Source of the DNA: Dehalogenimonas lykanthroporepellens BL-DC-9
GTDB lineage: Bacteria > Chloroflexota > Dehalococcoidia > Dehalococcoidales > Dehalococcoidaceae
Assembly (NCBI GenBank): GCA_000143165.1
Contig: CP002084.1
Coordinates: 558,001 to 622,000, forward strand
Direction of reading: 5' to 3'
Length of the DNA: 64,000 nt
The notes beneath the pieces are model-generated. The model was not told where the DNA came from. It ran no database searches and saw only the letters and a program-made list of their open reading frames with translations. The stretch's first letter is position 1. Each line of letters opens with the position of its first letter. Shown piece by piece: positions 34,913 to 42,860 of this stretch. Position numbers and translations under genes: made by a program.

Positions 34913-35512
34913 TTATTCAAGCTCCTTTATCCTGGTTTCCTCAAAAGCTCTTTTCATTGCGTTGAGATTCTTAGCCGCAATTTTCCCGAATCTATGATTG
35001 ACAGGTTCAGTCATAGATTCTATATCGATAATCCCCATGGCTTTGATAAGAGCCCCAAGCATGGTGGTATTGACTATTGTCACTCCCAACTCTTCACGGG
35101 CAATGGTATTGGCATCTATTACAGCGACTCGCCATTTTTTATTCAATTCCGAGTAACTATCTACGCTTTTGGATGTATTAATCACCAATATCCCGCCATC
35201 TTTCAGACCTGAAGTAACCCGGGCAATTTCTATCAAACTGGCATCCAGAACAATAACCGCGTCCGGATTAGTAATACCGGCACGGTTCCTTATAGGTTTA
35301 TTCATACTTATCCGGTTGAAAGCCATTACAGGAGCACCACGTCGCTCAGGCCCAAAACTCGGAAATCCCTGCGCAAATTTCCCTTCGCTAATAGCCGCTT
35401 GCGCAATCAACTCGGCTGACGTGACTGCACCCTGGCCACCTCTTCCATGCCATCGGAGTTCAGCAAGTTCGCTTTTGATAGTAGCCCCTCCCTGAATGTA
35501 TTTGTAAATCAT
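34913..35512 (-). CDS. porG: Pyruvate:ferredoxin oxidoreductase, gamma subunit
   Basis: Family core LRWHGRGGQGAVTSAELIAQA and FPSFGPERRGAPVMAFNR. The only ATG in frame near the core is at 35512, and its A is the discriminator base of the tRNA-Arg gene just upstream. Translation would begin directly at the processed tRNA end, without a leader. A good ribosome site, GGGAGGGG, lies about ten codons downstream, before an ATC codon (residue 12), so a rare non-AUG start there is possible. Protein identity is secure; the start is not. It is the first gene of porGDAB-nuoEFG. Confidence 0.9.
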   Translation of the reverse strand: MIYKYIQGGATIKSELAELRWHGRGGQGAVTSAELIAQAAISEGKFAQGFPSFGPERRGAPVMAFNRISMNKPIRNRAGITNPDAVIVLDASLIEIARVTSGLKDGGILVINTSKSVDSYSELNKKWRVAVIDANTIAREELGVTIVNTTMLGALIKAMGIIDIESMTEPVNHRFGKIAAKNLNAMKRAFEETRIKELE

Positions 35513-35584
35513 GCCCCTGGAGCGACTCGAACGCTCGCTCCCAGCTTCGGAGGCTGGTGCTCTATCCACCTGAGCTACAGGGGC
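35512..35584 (-). tRNA. tRNA-Arg (CCG)
   Basis: Minus-strand cloverleaf, acceptor GCCCCTG/CAGGGGC, D-arm GCTCAGGTGGATAGAGC, anticodon loop CTCCGAA (anticodon CCG), T-arm GCGTTCGAGTCGC. No CCA is encoded. The last base abuts or overlaps the porG ATG. Confidence 0.94.
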
Positions 35585-35827
35585 GAGTGGATGAGAGATT
35601 ATTCTATCCCATGGGACGTTCTTTTGACAAGAAAATAGCTTTAACGAGACTATTAGACTCTCTGGTGGAAGGTGTTTCTATCTTCATCATGAAAAGGGGT
35701 TTCAATAACGAAGGGTAAATCAGAGTGGTCACCAGGCTAACAACTGAGGTTGACCCCATCATTTAGACAGAATCGGGGCAAGATTAAGGTGGGAAACCGA
35801 CTCAGTTGACTGGGATTTTACCATACC

Positions 35828-36358
35828 TCACTCTACCAGTTCTCCCGGCAAACGCGGCAGGAAGCCCTTTCTCCGGGTTTTCTTAATGGCTTTGCGTGAT
35901 GCTTTCTCATGTAGCCGGCCGGTTCTGCCATTGATAGTGAGCTTTCCCCCTCTGGGTAACCGTCCCTGTTTCTTGAGATCCCCAATGATTCTGCCGACGG
36001 TTGATTCTGAAGGCGGTTTAATGCCTTTAGCCTCACAGGCGGCTTTGAGCACCGGGGTTATGGTCACCTTGTCCACCCCGGGATGTCTGGTGCGGTAATC
36101 CAGGATGAACCCCGAGATAAAGGGGTCAGGTCGGCGCTTTCGCCGGCTCCTGGGTGCCTTATCCCCTGGAGCCAGGCTGGAGAGCCGACCGCCTGAGTTA
36201 TTGAGCTTCTGCTTCCAGCGGTAAACGGTGGACCGGCTCTAGCCGAAGGCTTTCCTGGCAGCTTCTGCGCCATACTCATCGAAGAACTCGATGATTTTTA
36301 TCCTTTGCTCAATTTCCCTGGACCTGGGGTGAGAGAGGATATCGTTGATCTTCTGCAT
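35828..36358 (-). pseudogene. N-terminal remnant of an IS481-like transposase
   Basis: On the minus strand from ATG 36358 the frame reads MQKINDILSHPRSREIEQR and GAEAARKAFG, then a TAG in place of one codon, then SRSTVYRWKQKLNNSGGRLS, a helix-turn-helix. It continues through FILDYRTRHPGVDKVTITPVL and ends LPRLPGELVE with a stop exactly where integrase-type transposases enter the first catalytic Asp (PGELVQxD). So it has an internal stop and no catalytic core. The 35585-35827 stretch beyond holds no gene but contains an imperfect inverted repeat around CAACTGAG/CTCAGTTG. Confidence 0.85.
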
Positions 36359-36499
36359 CCAACGACTATAGCCTCTGCGGTAATAGCTTGCTACATATAT
36401 CTGCTTCACTATACAGACTCCCTGCTATCACCTCCCCCGAAGTCCCACATGTTTCTGAACCTTTGCACGACATAGTTCAGTGTCTAAACTTTCTAGCTT

Positions 36500-36529
36500 G
36501 CCGGGTATCGCACAATAGTGATACAATTT
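36500..36529 (+). promoter_or_regulatory. Promoter of the fmdB-type gene
   Basis: TTGCCG near 36500, an 18-nt spacer and TACAAT near 36524-36529. The leader is about 25 nt and includes TTGGAGG as ribosome site for the ATG at 36562. Confidence 0.65.
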
Positions 36530-36561
36530 TAACGTTAAAAGCAACCTTGGAGGATTGAGAA

Positions 36562-37239
36562 ATGCCAATATACGAGTATATATGCCCTAATTGTAGACAT
36601 ACGTTCGAATTGAGAAGACCTTTTAGTGAGTGTGACGCAATTACTGCCTGTCCGAAATGTGAGAATGAATGCGATAGAATCATATCAGCCTTCACTCATG
36701 TGACCTCGTTACCTAAAGATCATTATATGCGCGCCAAGGACAAAGCAGACGAAAAAATGTGGTTGTCCCAGCGCAAAATGGAGGACGATAAAATTAAAAA
36801 CCCGGATCCGCTAGCTTCTTGGAGAAAGGAACGGGAGCAGGCATGCGGGAAAGGCCCTGAAGCATGGGTCGAATGGGCCAAAGAAGAAGTAGCCCGTAAA
36901 GAGAAAGAGGCTGACGAAGAAAGGACGAAAGAAACGGCCGTTCGGGATTATGCCAACTGGGCTGCAAAATCATCTTCTGCGGATCCCAAAGAACAGGAAA
37001 TGTACAAGGCCGCATTGGAGCAGGAAAAGATCGCCGAGTCTTTCGATCCCAACGAAAGGAAACGCCGCTGGAATCCGACCACGCAATTGTGGGAGGATGA
37101 TGAAGAGAAAATGTTTGACTATCCTCCCGTCTTTAAACCGAAAGGGGAAGTTCCTAATATCAAGACTGCTCGCAACTCCTCCGAAACGGAAGAAGATGAA
37201 GGTGATGACGAAATTCCTGAAGGTGAGCATTACTTATAA
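36562..37239 (+). CDS. FmdB-type zinc-ribbon protein with long charged extension
   Basis: The first 45 residues are a FmdB regulatory-type zinc ribbon: MPIYEYICPNCRHTFELRRP with CPKCENECDRII. Most members are 60-110 aa, but this has about 150 further residues that are rich in Lys, Glu and Asp, with predicted helix (WAKEEVARKEKEADEERTKE) and a repeated tryptophan pattern, ending in a very acidic tail (SETEEDEGDDEIPEGE). No known function; the zinc ribbon may bind nucleic acid or protein. Flanked by a transposase relic and a tRNA. Confidence 0.8.
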   Translation: MPIYEYICPNCRHTFELRRPFSECDAITACPKCENECDRIISAFTHVTSLPKDHYMRAKDKADEKMWLSQRKMEDDKIKNPDPLASWRKEREQACGKGPEAWVEWAKEEVARKEKEADEERTKETAVRDYANWAAKSSSADPKEQEMYKAALEQEKIAESFDPNERKRRWNPTTQLWEDDEEKMFDYPPVFKPKGEVPNIKTARNSSETEEDEGDDEIPEGEHYL

Positions 37240-37248
37240 CGGGCTACC

Positions 37249-37324
37249 GGGCTCGTAGCTCAGTGGTCAGAGCGGGCGGCTCATAACCGCTTGGTCGCAG
37301 GTTCGAAACCTGCCGAGCCCACCA
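37249..37324 (+). tRNA. tRNA with CAT anticodon, probably tRNA-Ile2
   Basis: 76 nt with encoded CCA, acceptor GGGCTCG/CGAGCCC, anticodon loop CTCATAA. The anticodon stem and variable region (GGCTCATAACCGCTTGGTCGC) resemble bacterial minor tRNA-Ile (CAU, converted to lysidine) more than elongator Met, so Ile2 is preferred; Met cannot be excluded by eye. Confidence 0.85.
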
Positions 37325-37337
37325 AAGATAACTAAGA

Positions 37338-37375
37338 AAAGAAAAAGCGTGTCAATTTAACATGCTCTTTTCTTT
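37338..37375. terminator. Bidirectional terminator between tRNA and mfd
   Basis: AGCGTGT (37346-37352) pairs with ACATGCT (37360-37366) with one wobble, extended by A-rich and T-rich arms on the two sides. It can end both the tRNA transcript (+) and mfd (-). The mfd stop codon lies in it. Confidence 0.75.
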
Positions 37376-40300
37376 GACAAATGCCATAGTATTCTCTCAG
37401 CTTGATCGTTCCAGAGTGGCTTTGAATCAAAGCGAATATCAACGGAACGCTTTCCTGAAACTACACGGGAGCCCTGAACGACTTCTTCAAACCATTTTGG
37501 GTCAACGCTATTATGGAATTCCAGCCTCATATTATCCGCTGTAATTGCGACTCTTCTAATACCGGCTTGTCTTCCAAGTATCCTGAGTCGAGAAACGAAA
37601 AACAGATCTGTCAATTCCGGGGGGGCTTTTCCGAATCGGTCCGTGAGTTCGACAGTTAATTTATCCAAGTCGGATAATGAATCGGTTGATGATAAAACCC
37701 GATAATAATTTAATCTTTCCGACTCATCAGTTATATAACTCTCGGGAATATACGCATTTAGTGGCGCGTCAATGATTGGTGGTTTGATTCGGCGGGCATT
37801 ATCTGGTTGAGGTTGTTTTGGAAGGATGAGCTTCTGCTTCGCGGCTATTGCCTCTTTAAGCAATTCCGAATAAAGATGGAACCCTACCGCGCTGATTTGT
37901 CCGCTTTGTTTAGATCCCAATAATGTCCCGGCACCACGGATTTCCAAATCCTTGAGAGCGATAGTGTAACCCGAGCCAAGTGATGCAGCCTCATAAATAG
38001 TCTGAAGGCGTTGTGCTGAATTGCCTTTGAATTCACGATTCTTATCATAGAGCAAGTAAGCAAATGCTGATTGGGTGCTACGCCCAACCCTTCCTCTTAA
38101 TTGATATAATTGGGTTAACCCAAGTTTATCAGCATCGTTGATGATGATGGTGTTGGCGTTTGGAATATCTACGCCACTCTCAATTATTGTGGTGCAGACG
38201 AGTACGTCAATGTCGCCGTCGACAAAACTAGACATAACCTGTTCCAATTCTCTCTCCGACATCTGGCCATGGGCTACTTGTATTGAAGCTTCCGGAACAA
38301 TATTCCTTAATTGATTGGCGATACGGAATATATCCACAATACGATTATGCACAAAGAATATTTGCCCATTTCGCTCCATCTCAGAAATTATAGCGTCCTT
38401 GATTAGATATTCGTCGAAAGACGAAACCACAGTTTTAACAGGGTGTCTCTCTTGGGGAGGGGTGTCAATTATACTAATATCTTTAATACCGCTCAATGAC
38501 AGTTCCAACGTACGAGGAATCGGTGTAGCTGAAAGAGTCAGGATGTCGATTTCTTTGCGTAATTTTTTAAAATAGTCTTTGTGAAGAACACCGAATCTCT
38601 GCTCTTCGTCAATGATTACCAAGCCAAGGTGCTTGAATTTCACATCGCCCTGTAATAAACGATGGGTTCCTATGATGATATCGATACTGCCTGATGCCAG
38701 GCGTTCAATAATTGAGGATTGTTCGGTATCCGTACGAAAACGACTCAATGAATCGATGGTAATGGGAAAAGCCGCTAATCTATGAGAAAAAGTCGAATAA
38801 TGCTGTTGAGCAAGTACTGTTGTCGGTACCAATATCGCTACCTGTCGATTATCCATCACCGCTTTGAAAGCTGCTCGTAGAGCCACTTCTGTTTTTCCAT
38901 AACCGACATCGCCCAACACGAGTCGATCCATTGGTTGGGGCTGCTCCATGTCTTTCTTGATTTCATCAATAGCCTGGAGTTGATCGGACGTTTCGGTATA
39001 AGGGAAAGAATCCTCCAGTTCACGTTGCCATATCGTATCTTCTGAATATTGAAATCCGACGGCAGCATGTCGCGCGGCATATAGCTGTAGAAATTCCTCG
39101 GCAATTTCGTCAGCCGCGTTTTCAGCCGTTCTCTTGGCTCTATTCCAATCCTCGGAACCCAGCGTGTTCAATTTTGGGTTTTTGCCGGTAGCACCGATAT
39201 ATTGGGAAATCCTCCCAATCTGATCGACTGGAACGTACAAACGATCGCCCTTGGAGTATTCAATAAGTATATAGTCGCTGACCGAGCCAGCGGCTTTGGT
39301 TTTTACAATTCCTCGATAAATACCTATTCCATGTTCGACGTGGACTATATACTCACCTTTTGATAAATCGGAAACATGTGGCGTTTTTGCAACTGAGGGT
39401 AATCTGCGTTGTCTCGGAATTTTGGAAAAACCGAAAAGTTCAAGGTCAGTAAAAATTGATATCTGGTCACCTAATAAAAATCCTTTATCCAGTTGAGTGG
39501 AGCTAAGGATTACCGATCCGGGTGTATTGGTTATATGGTTTTGGGGTGAAGTTCTGATAAAATTAATATTATTTTCCGTAAGCAAGTCTTCAATTCTAGC
39601 TTTTTGATAACCGGCGATGACAACGGTTTTACCATTTATGACCCTCTCATGAGCACTCTGAAAAAATGAATTGAGCTTGCCTACATAACTGGGAGCGGGA
39701 GAAACGTCAAAACATAATTGTTGCTGAATTGCCTTCCATCCTAGAAGACCGACTATTGAATGAGTGGAAAAGCTTTGTTTCAACTGATCCCAATCCATAA
39801 ATGGCCAGGGATAATTGTCCGGGATTGCACCACAGGAAATACGTTCCTGACGGCGCAACTCTGTTTCAGAGGATATGAACGCCCATTTCTGGTCTATCAG
39901 CTCCGGTGAATCTAATAATATTATTGTTTTTGAATGTAAATAATCCAAGATCGTACTTTGATTATAAAACGGTTGCCAGAAGCGGGAGTATTCAGGCTGT
40001 TTTCCATTAACCAGAGAATTATATTCATCTATCAGGGCGAGGTTTTTCCATTCAATCGGCGATGATCCTAAAACTGTTGATATCTTTTGGGGTTTTAATA
40101 TAAGACTGGCCGGGCCTACTGTAGCAAATTCGATATGCTTTTTTGTCAGCTGAGAAGCAGGGTCGTAAATCCTTAGGGTCTCAATGTTGTTGCCGAAAAA
40201 CTCCAACCGGACTGGGGCATCACTTCCAGGAGGAAATATGTCCAGAATGCCTCCGCGTCGCGAATATGTACCCGGGGTATCTGAAATATTCTCATATCTG

Positions 40301-40803
40301 TACCCAAAGGTGTCGAGTTGTTTGCAGATGCTTTCAGGACTTATATCCAGACCAGGAAACACACTAAGGCTGATTGCGGAGAAATCCGAAGGCGCTGGCA
40401 ATAACCGGACTAGGGCATCAATGGAAACTATGATTACCTGTGGCCTATCGTTATTCTGGCCAAAAACAGTTGATAAGAACCTGATTATTTCGTTGTCCAA
40501 GTCAATATCAATTATTTCATGATTAAAAGGGGCGAACTCAAAATATGGAAATAGCCGTATTTGCCCATCAGGTACAAACAAGGAAAGTTGTTCTTCAATC
40601 TTCCTAGCTCTTTCGTGGTTGTGAGTAACTATCAGCAAACTTTGATTGATTTCTTGAAATAAAGCCGCTATAAGAATTGGCCTGACAGCATCCAAGACGG
40701 TGATATCAAGCTGCTGTTGTTTAGAAGATAAATGTTCATACAGCTTTTTGTAGGCCAAGTCCTGTCTCAGATGCGGCAGAAGCCAGTGTAAGTCACTATT
40801 CAT
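37357..40803 (-). CDS. mfd: Transcription-repair coupling factor
   Basis: A 1148-aa ATP-dependent translocase that frees stalled RNA polymerase and recruits UvrA. An N-terminal UvrB-like module (FPYFEFAPFNHEIID; YSRRGGILDIFPPGSD) is followed by the polymerase-binding domain (VHVEHGIGIYRGI; RLYVPVDQIGRISQY), the RecG-like helicase (VLGDVGYGKTEVALRAAF, IDEEQRFGV, LSATPIPRTLELSL, ATTIIESGVDIPNAN-type motif, QLRGRVGRS) and a C-terminal TRCF domain. Length is normal. It is the last gene of a long leftward train and follows the tandem loader gene by 50 nt. Confidence 0.97.
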   Translation of the reverse strand: MNSDLHWLLPHLRQDLAYKKLYEHLSSKQQQLDITVLDAVRPILIAALFQEINQSLLIVTHNHERARKIEEQLSLFVPDGQIRLFPYFEFAPFNHEIIDIDLDNEIIRFLSTVFGQNNDRPQVIIVSIDALVRLLPAPSDFSAISLSVFPGLDISPESICKQLDTFGYRYENISDTPGTYSRRGGILDIFPPGSDAPVRLEFFGNNIETLRIYDPASQLTKKHIEFATVGPASLILKPQKISTVLGSSPIEWKNLALIDEYNSLVNGKQPEYSRFWQPFYNQSTILDYLHSKTIILLDSPELIDQKWAFISSETELRRQERISCGAIPDNYPWPFMDWDQLKQSFSTHSIVGLLGWKAIQQQLCFDVSPAPSYVGKLNSFFQSAHERVINGKTVVIAGYQKARIEDLLTENNINFIRTSPQNHITNTPGSVILSSTQLDKGFLLGDQISIFTDLELFGFSKIPRQRRLPSVAKTPHVSDLSKGEYIVHVEHGIGIYRGIVKTKAAGSVSDYILIEYSKGDRLYVPVDQIGRISQYIGATGKNPKLNTLGSEDWNRAKRTAENAADEIAEEFLQLYAARHAAVGFQYSEDTIWQRELEDSFPYTETSDQLQAIDEIKKDMEQPQPMDRLVLGDVGYGKTEVALRAAFKAVMDNRQVAILVPTTVLAQQHYSTFSHRLAAFPITIDSLSRFRTDTEQSSIIERLASGSIDIIIGTHRLLQGDVKFKHLGLVIIDEEQRFGVLHKDYFKKLRKEIDILTLSATPIPRTLELSLSGIKDISIIDTPPQERHPVKTVVSSFDEYLIKDAIISEMERNGQIFFVHNRIVDIFRIANQLRNIVPEASIQVAHGQMSERELEQVMSSFVDGDIDVLVCTTIIESGVDIPNANTIIINDADKLGLTQLYQLRGRVGRSTQSAFAYLLYDKNREFKGNSAQRLQTIYEAASLGSGYTIALKDLEIRGAGTLLGSKQSGQISAVGFHLYSELLKEAIAAKQKLILPKQPQPDNARRIKPPIIDAPLNAYIPESYITDESERLNYYRVLSSTDSLSDLDKLTVELTDRFGKAPPELTDLFFVSRLRILGRQAGIRRVAITADNMRLEFHNSVDPKWFEEVVQGSRVVSGKRSVDIRFDSKPLWNDQAERILWHLSKKRAC

Positions 40804-40853
40804 TTGGTTGGATAAAACCTGGATACTGGTAAAATAAAATCAATAAATATCAT

Positions 40854-42251
40854 TCAGCGATTGTGTTTTTGGGATAAGCCATGCGAGATCTTGTGTTTAA
40901 TGGAATCACCCCGGTAATCTGGTGCGGTTATATTAAAGACAAGACTGAATTGGTGATCTATAAACCTTGAACTGATAGGAGGCTCAAGTTCATCAAGCGC
41001 AACACGCGTGGTAATTACTGTCGGTAATTGAGCATTGTAGCGATAACTGATTACCTGATAAAGCTTCTCGCGAGCCCAGGGACTGGTCGCGTGTTCTCCG
41101 AAATCATCGAATACAAGAAATGGCGCGGTTTTGATGCGGTCGAAAATATTGTCGTAGGATACCGGGCTATCTGGCGTAAATGTAGATCTCAGATGATCCA
41201 AAAATTCCGGCACAACTGAAAATATTGCCGGGAGCCCGATACTATAACGATAGTTTACTATGGCAGCCGCAAGATGTGTCTTGCCACAGCCAGTGACACC
41301 TTGAAGAATCAACCATCCTTCAGGCATTTTGGAAAAATCTTGAGCGAGCTTGTAGGCTCTTTTTAAATTGTCTCTAATATCGCCGGGTAGGTTTATCCTA
41401 TCTCGATCAAAATTGTCGAATGTCATTTTCTTTTGGAGAGCGAGTCCGTCGGGCCAATTTTGTGCCAGATCACTTGTGTTGAATAGAGAAATGGTTTTGG
41501 AATACCTAGGGTCTGCCAATCTGGTTTTCAAACGGTCTTCCATGTTTTCTACAAGGGTATTTGTGCTTATTACCATAGGTAAGTCCTGGTGCAGGCGATA
41601 GGTTATCAACTGGTCGATTTTTTCTTTAGCCCAGGGAGTGTAATTTTGGATCCCGAAATCATCCAGAATCAGGACCGGAATATTTTTTAGCTGTTCGAAT
41701 ATGGCTGGAATATCCCTGTCGTGGTAAGGTAGATTAGTTCGCAATTCGTCCAATAAATCTGGCGTCGACATATATATCACAGGTTTGCCGGTTTCGATCA
41801 ACTTGTTGGTGATTGCCGCAGCCAAGTGAGTTTTCCCTGCGCCGGAAGGGCCTATAATCAACAACACCCCTCTGGGGTCCGATGCGAAATTCAGAGACAT
41901 TTCGAAGGCCGTTGTTAATTCGAGTTTGTCAGGCGCAGAGGTATCTTTTCTAAAATCAAGGTTAAAATTCTCAAATGTGAGTTGCCTCATATTGCCCAGC
42001 CGGGAATAATCCAAGAGTCTTTGACGTTTTGGAGATTCTCCTGTTTGCCCGGAAATACACTGGCAGGGGATTATTCTGGAGTAGTCAGTTTTTCCGTCCA
42101 GTGTCTTCGGGTAGACGAAATTAGCTCCTCCACAGACAGTACAATGGTTATTGTCGGTTACGCTTGTACCCACATTATCGTTGAACGTGTTTTCCGTAGG
42201 CGCCTTTGAGGTACTTGCTCTGTTCTTTATTATCTTCCCGATATGTTCCAT
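40854..42251 (-). CDS. Tandem-duplicated DnaC/IstB-type AAA+ ATPase, probable helicase loader
   Basis: A 465-aa protein with two complete DnaC-like ATPase units in a row. The N-terminus has a zinc-like set (Cys37, 40, 63, 65). Unit 1: LTFENF lead-in, Walker A GPSGAGKT (134-141), Walker B LILDDFG (194-200), sensor VISTNT, Arg-finger region TRLADPRYS. Unit 2: MTFDNF lead-in, GVTGCGKT (318-325), LVFDDFG (379-385), VITTRV, SSRFIDHQFS. Known DnaC/DnaI loaders have one unit. ATG 42251 follows AAGGAAAG but overlaps dnaD by 77 nt; a GTG at 42173 is an alternative. Next to dnaB and dnaD, loading the replicative helicase is the likely job. Confidence 0.88.
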   Translation of the reverse strand: MEHIGKIIKNRASTSKAPTENTFNDNVGTSVTDNNHCTVCGGANFVYPKTLDGKTDYSRIIPCQCISGQTGESPKRQRLLDYSRLGNMRQLTFENFNLDFRKDTSAPDKLELTTAFEMSLNFASDPRGVLLIIGPSGAGKTHLAAAITNKLIETGKPVIYMSTPDLLDELRTNLPYHDRDIPAIFEQLKNIPVLILDDFGIQNYTPWAKEKIDQLITYRLHQDLPMVISTNTLVENMEDRLKTRLADPRYSKTISLFNTSDLAQNWPDGLALQKKMTFDNFDRDRINLPGDIRDNLKRAYKLAQDFSKMPEGWLILQGVTGCGKTHLAAAIVNYRYSIGLPAIFSVVPEFLDHLRSTFTPDSPVSYDNIFDRIKTAPFLVFDDFGEHATSPWAREKLYQVISYRYNAQLPTVITTRVALDELEPPISSRFIDHQFSLVFNITAPDYRGDSIKHKISHGLSQKHNR

Positions 42252-42855
42252 CGTTCTTTCCTTGTGACAACCAATTATCCAATATTTTACTGATATAACG
42301 CCAGTTACGTTTGTTCATTTTGGCCGATTCTGAAATTGCTTCCTTAATCCAAGACACGGGGTATAAGGTTAACGCAGTCTTGATTTCGTCAGCGATAATC
42401 GGTGTCAGGAGACCGATGTTTTCTTCATATAAATGAAACACACTCGCAATTTCGAAATCATCTTCAATTGGTGAACCGCCAAGAGCTTGGGACTCCTCAA
42501 CGTTCGGGATTAATATTTTATGTTGAAGAATATACTGAGCGGTCGTTTGACCTTCTTTATCATTCAGGATATATATTTCAGCGTTATTCGGTCTATGGAT
42601 TTTTATGATGTGTTTGGAGGTGGAACTACGGCCCATTACCGTTCTGACTTGTTCCAGCGTCAACCCTAACTCTTTAAATGATGTCAGTTCGTAATCAGTA
42701 ACATAACGCCGGGCGGTCTTTTTGGAATAATATAGTTGAAAGAATAAGATGGTTGCCTTCAACTCATTGATATCATCTATTTCAGGCATAACCACAGACA
42801 GGAAATATTTGGGAATTCCGAAGAATTCCAAGCGGTCAGGATAACAAAAAGCCAT
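42175..42855 (-). CDS. DnaD-domain replication protein
   Basis: A 226-aa protein. The N-terminal half looks like a winged-helix domain (DYELTSFKELGLTLEQV); the C-terminal half (about 140-205) is a DnaD/DnaB_2 domain: FHLYEENIGLLTPIIADEI and ISESAKMNKRNWRYISKILD with the family WRYIxxIL pattern. In Firmicutes DnaD helps open the origin and load DnaB helicase. It lies 5 nt after dnaB and overlaps the loader gene, giving a compact replication cassette. Confidence 0.88.
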   Translation of the reverse strand: MAFCYPDRLEFFGIPKYFLSVVMPEIDDINELKATILFFQLYYSKKTARRYVTDYELTSFKELGLTLEQVRTVMGRSSTSKHIIKIHRPNNAEIYILNDKEGQTTAQYILQHKILIPNVEESQALGGSPIEDDFEIASVFHLYEENIGLLTPIIADEIKTALTLYPVSWIKEAISESAKMNKRNWRYISKILDNWLSQGKNDGTYREDNKEQSKYLKGAYGKHVQR

Positions 42856-42860
42856 TACGT

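Noticed and set aside
42173-42251. GTG 42173 as start of the tandem loader gene
   Set aside because: It would avoid the 77-nt overlap, but ATG 42251 has a better ribosome site (AAGGAAAG). Kept only as an alternative.
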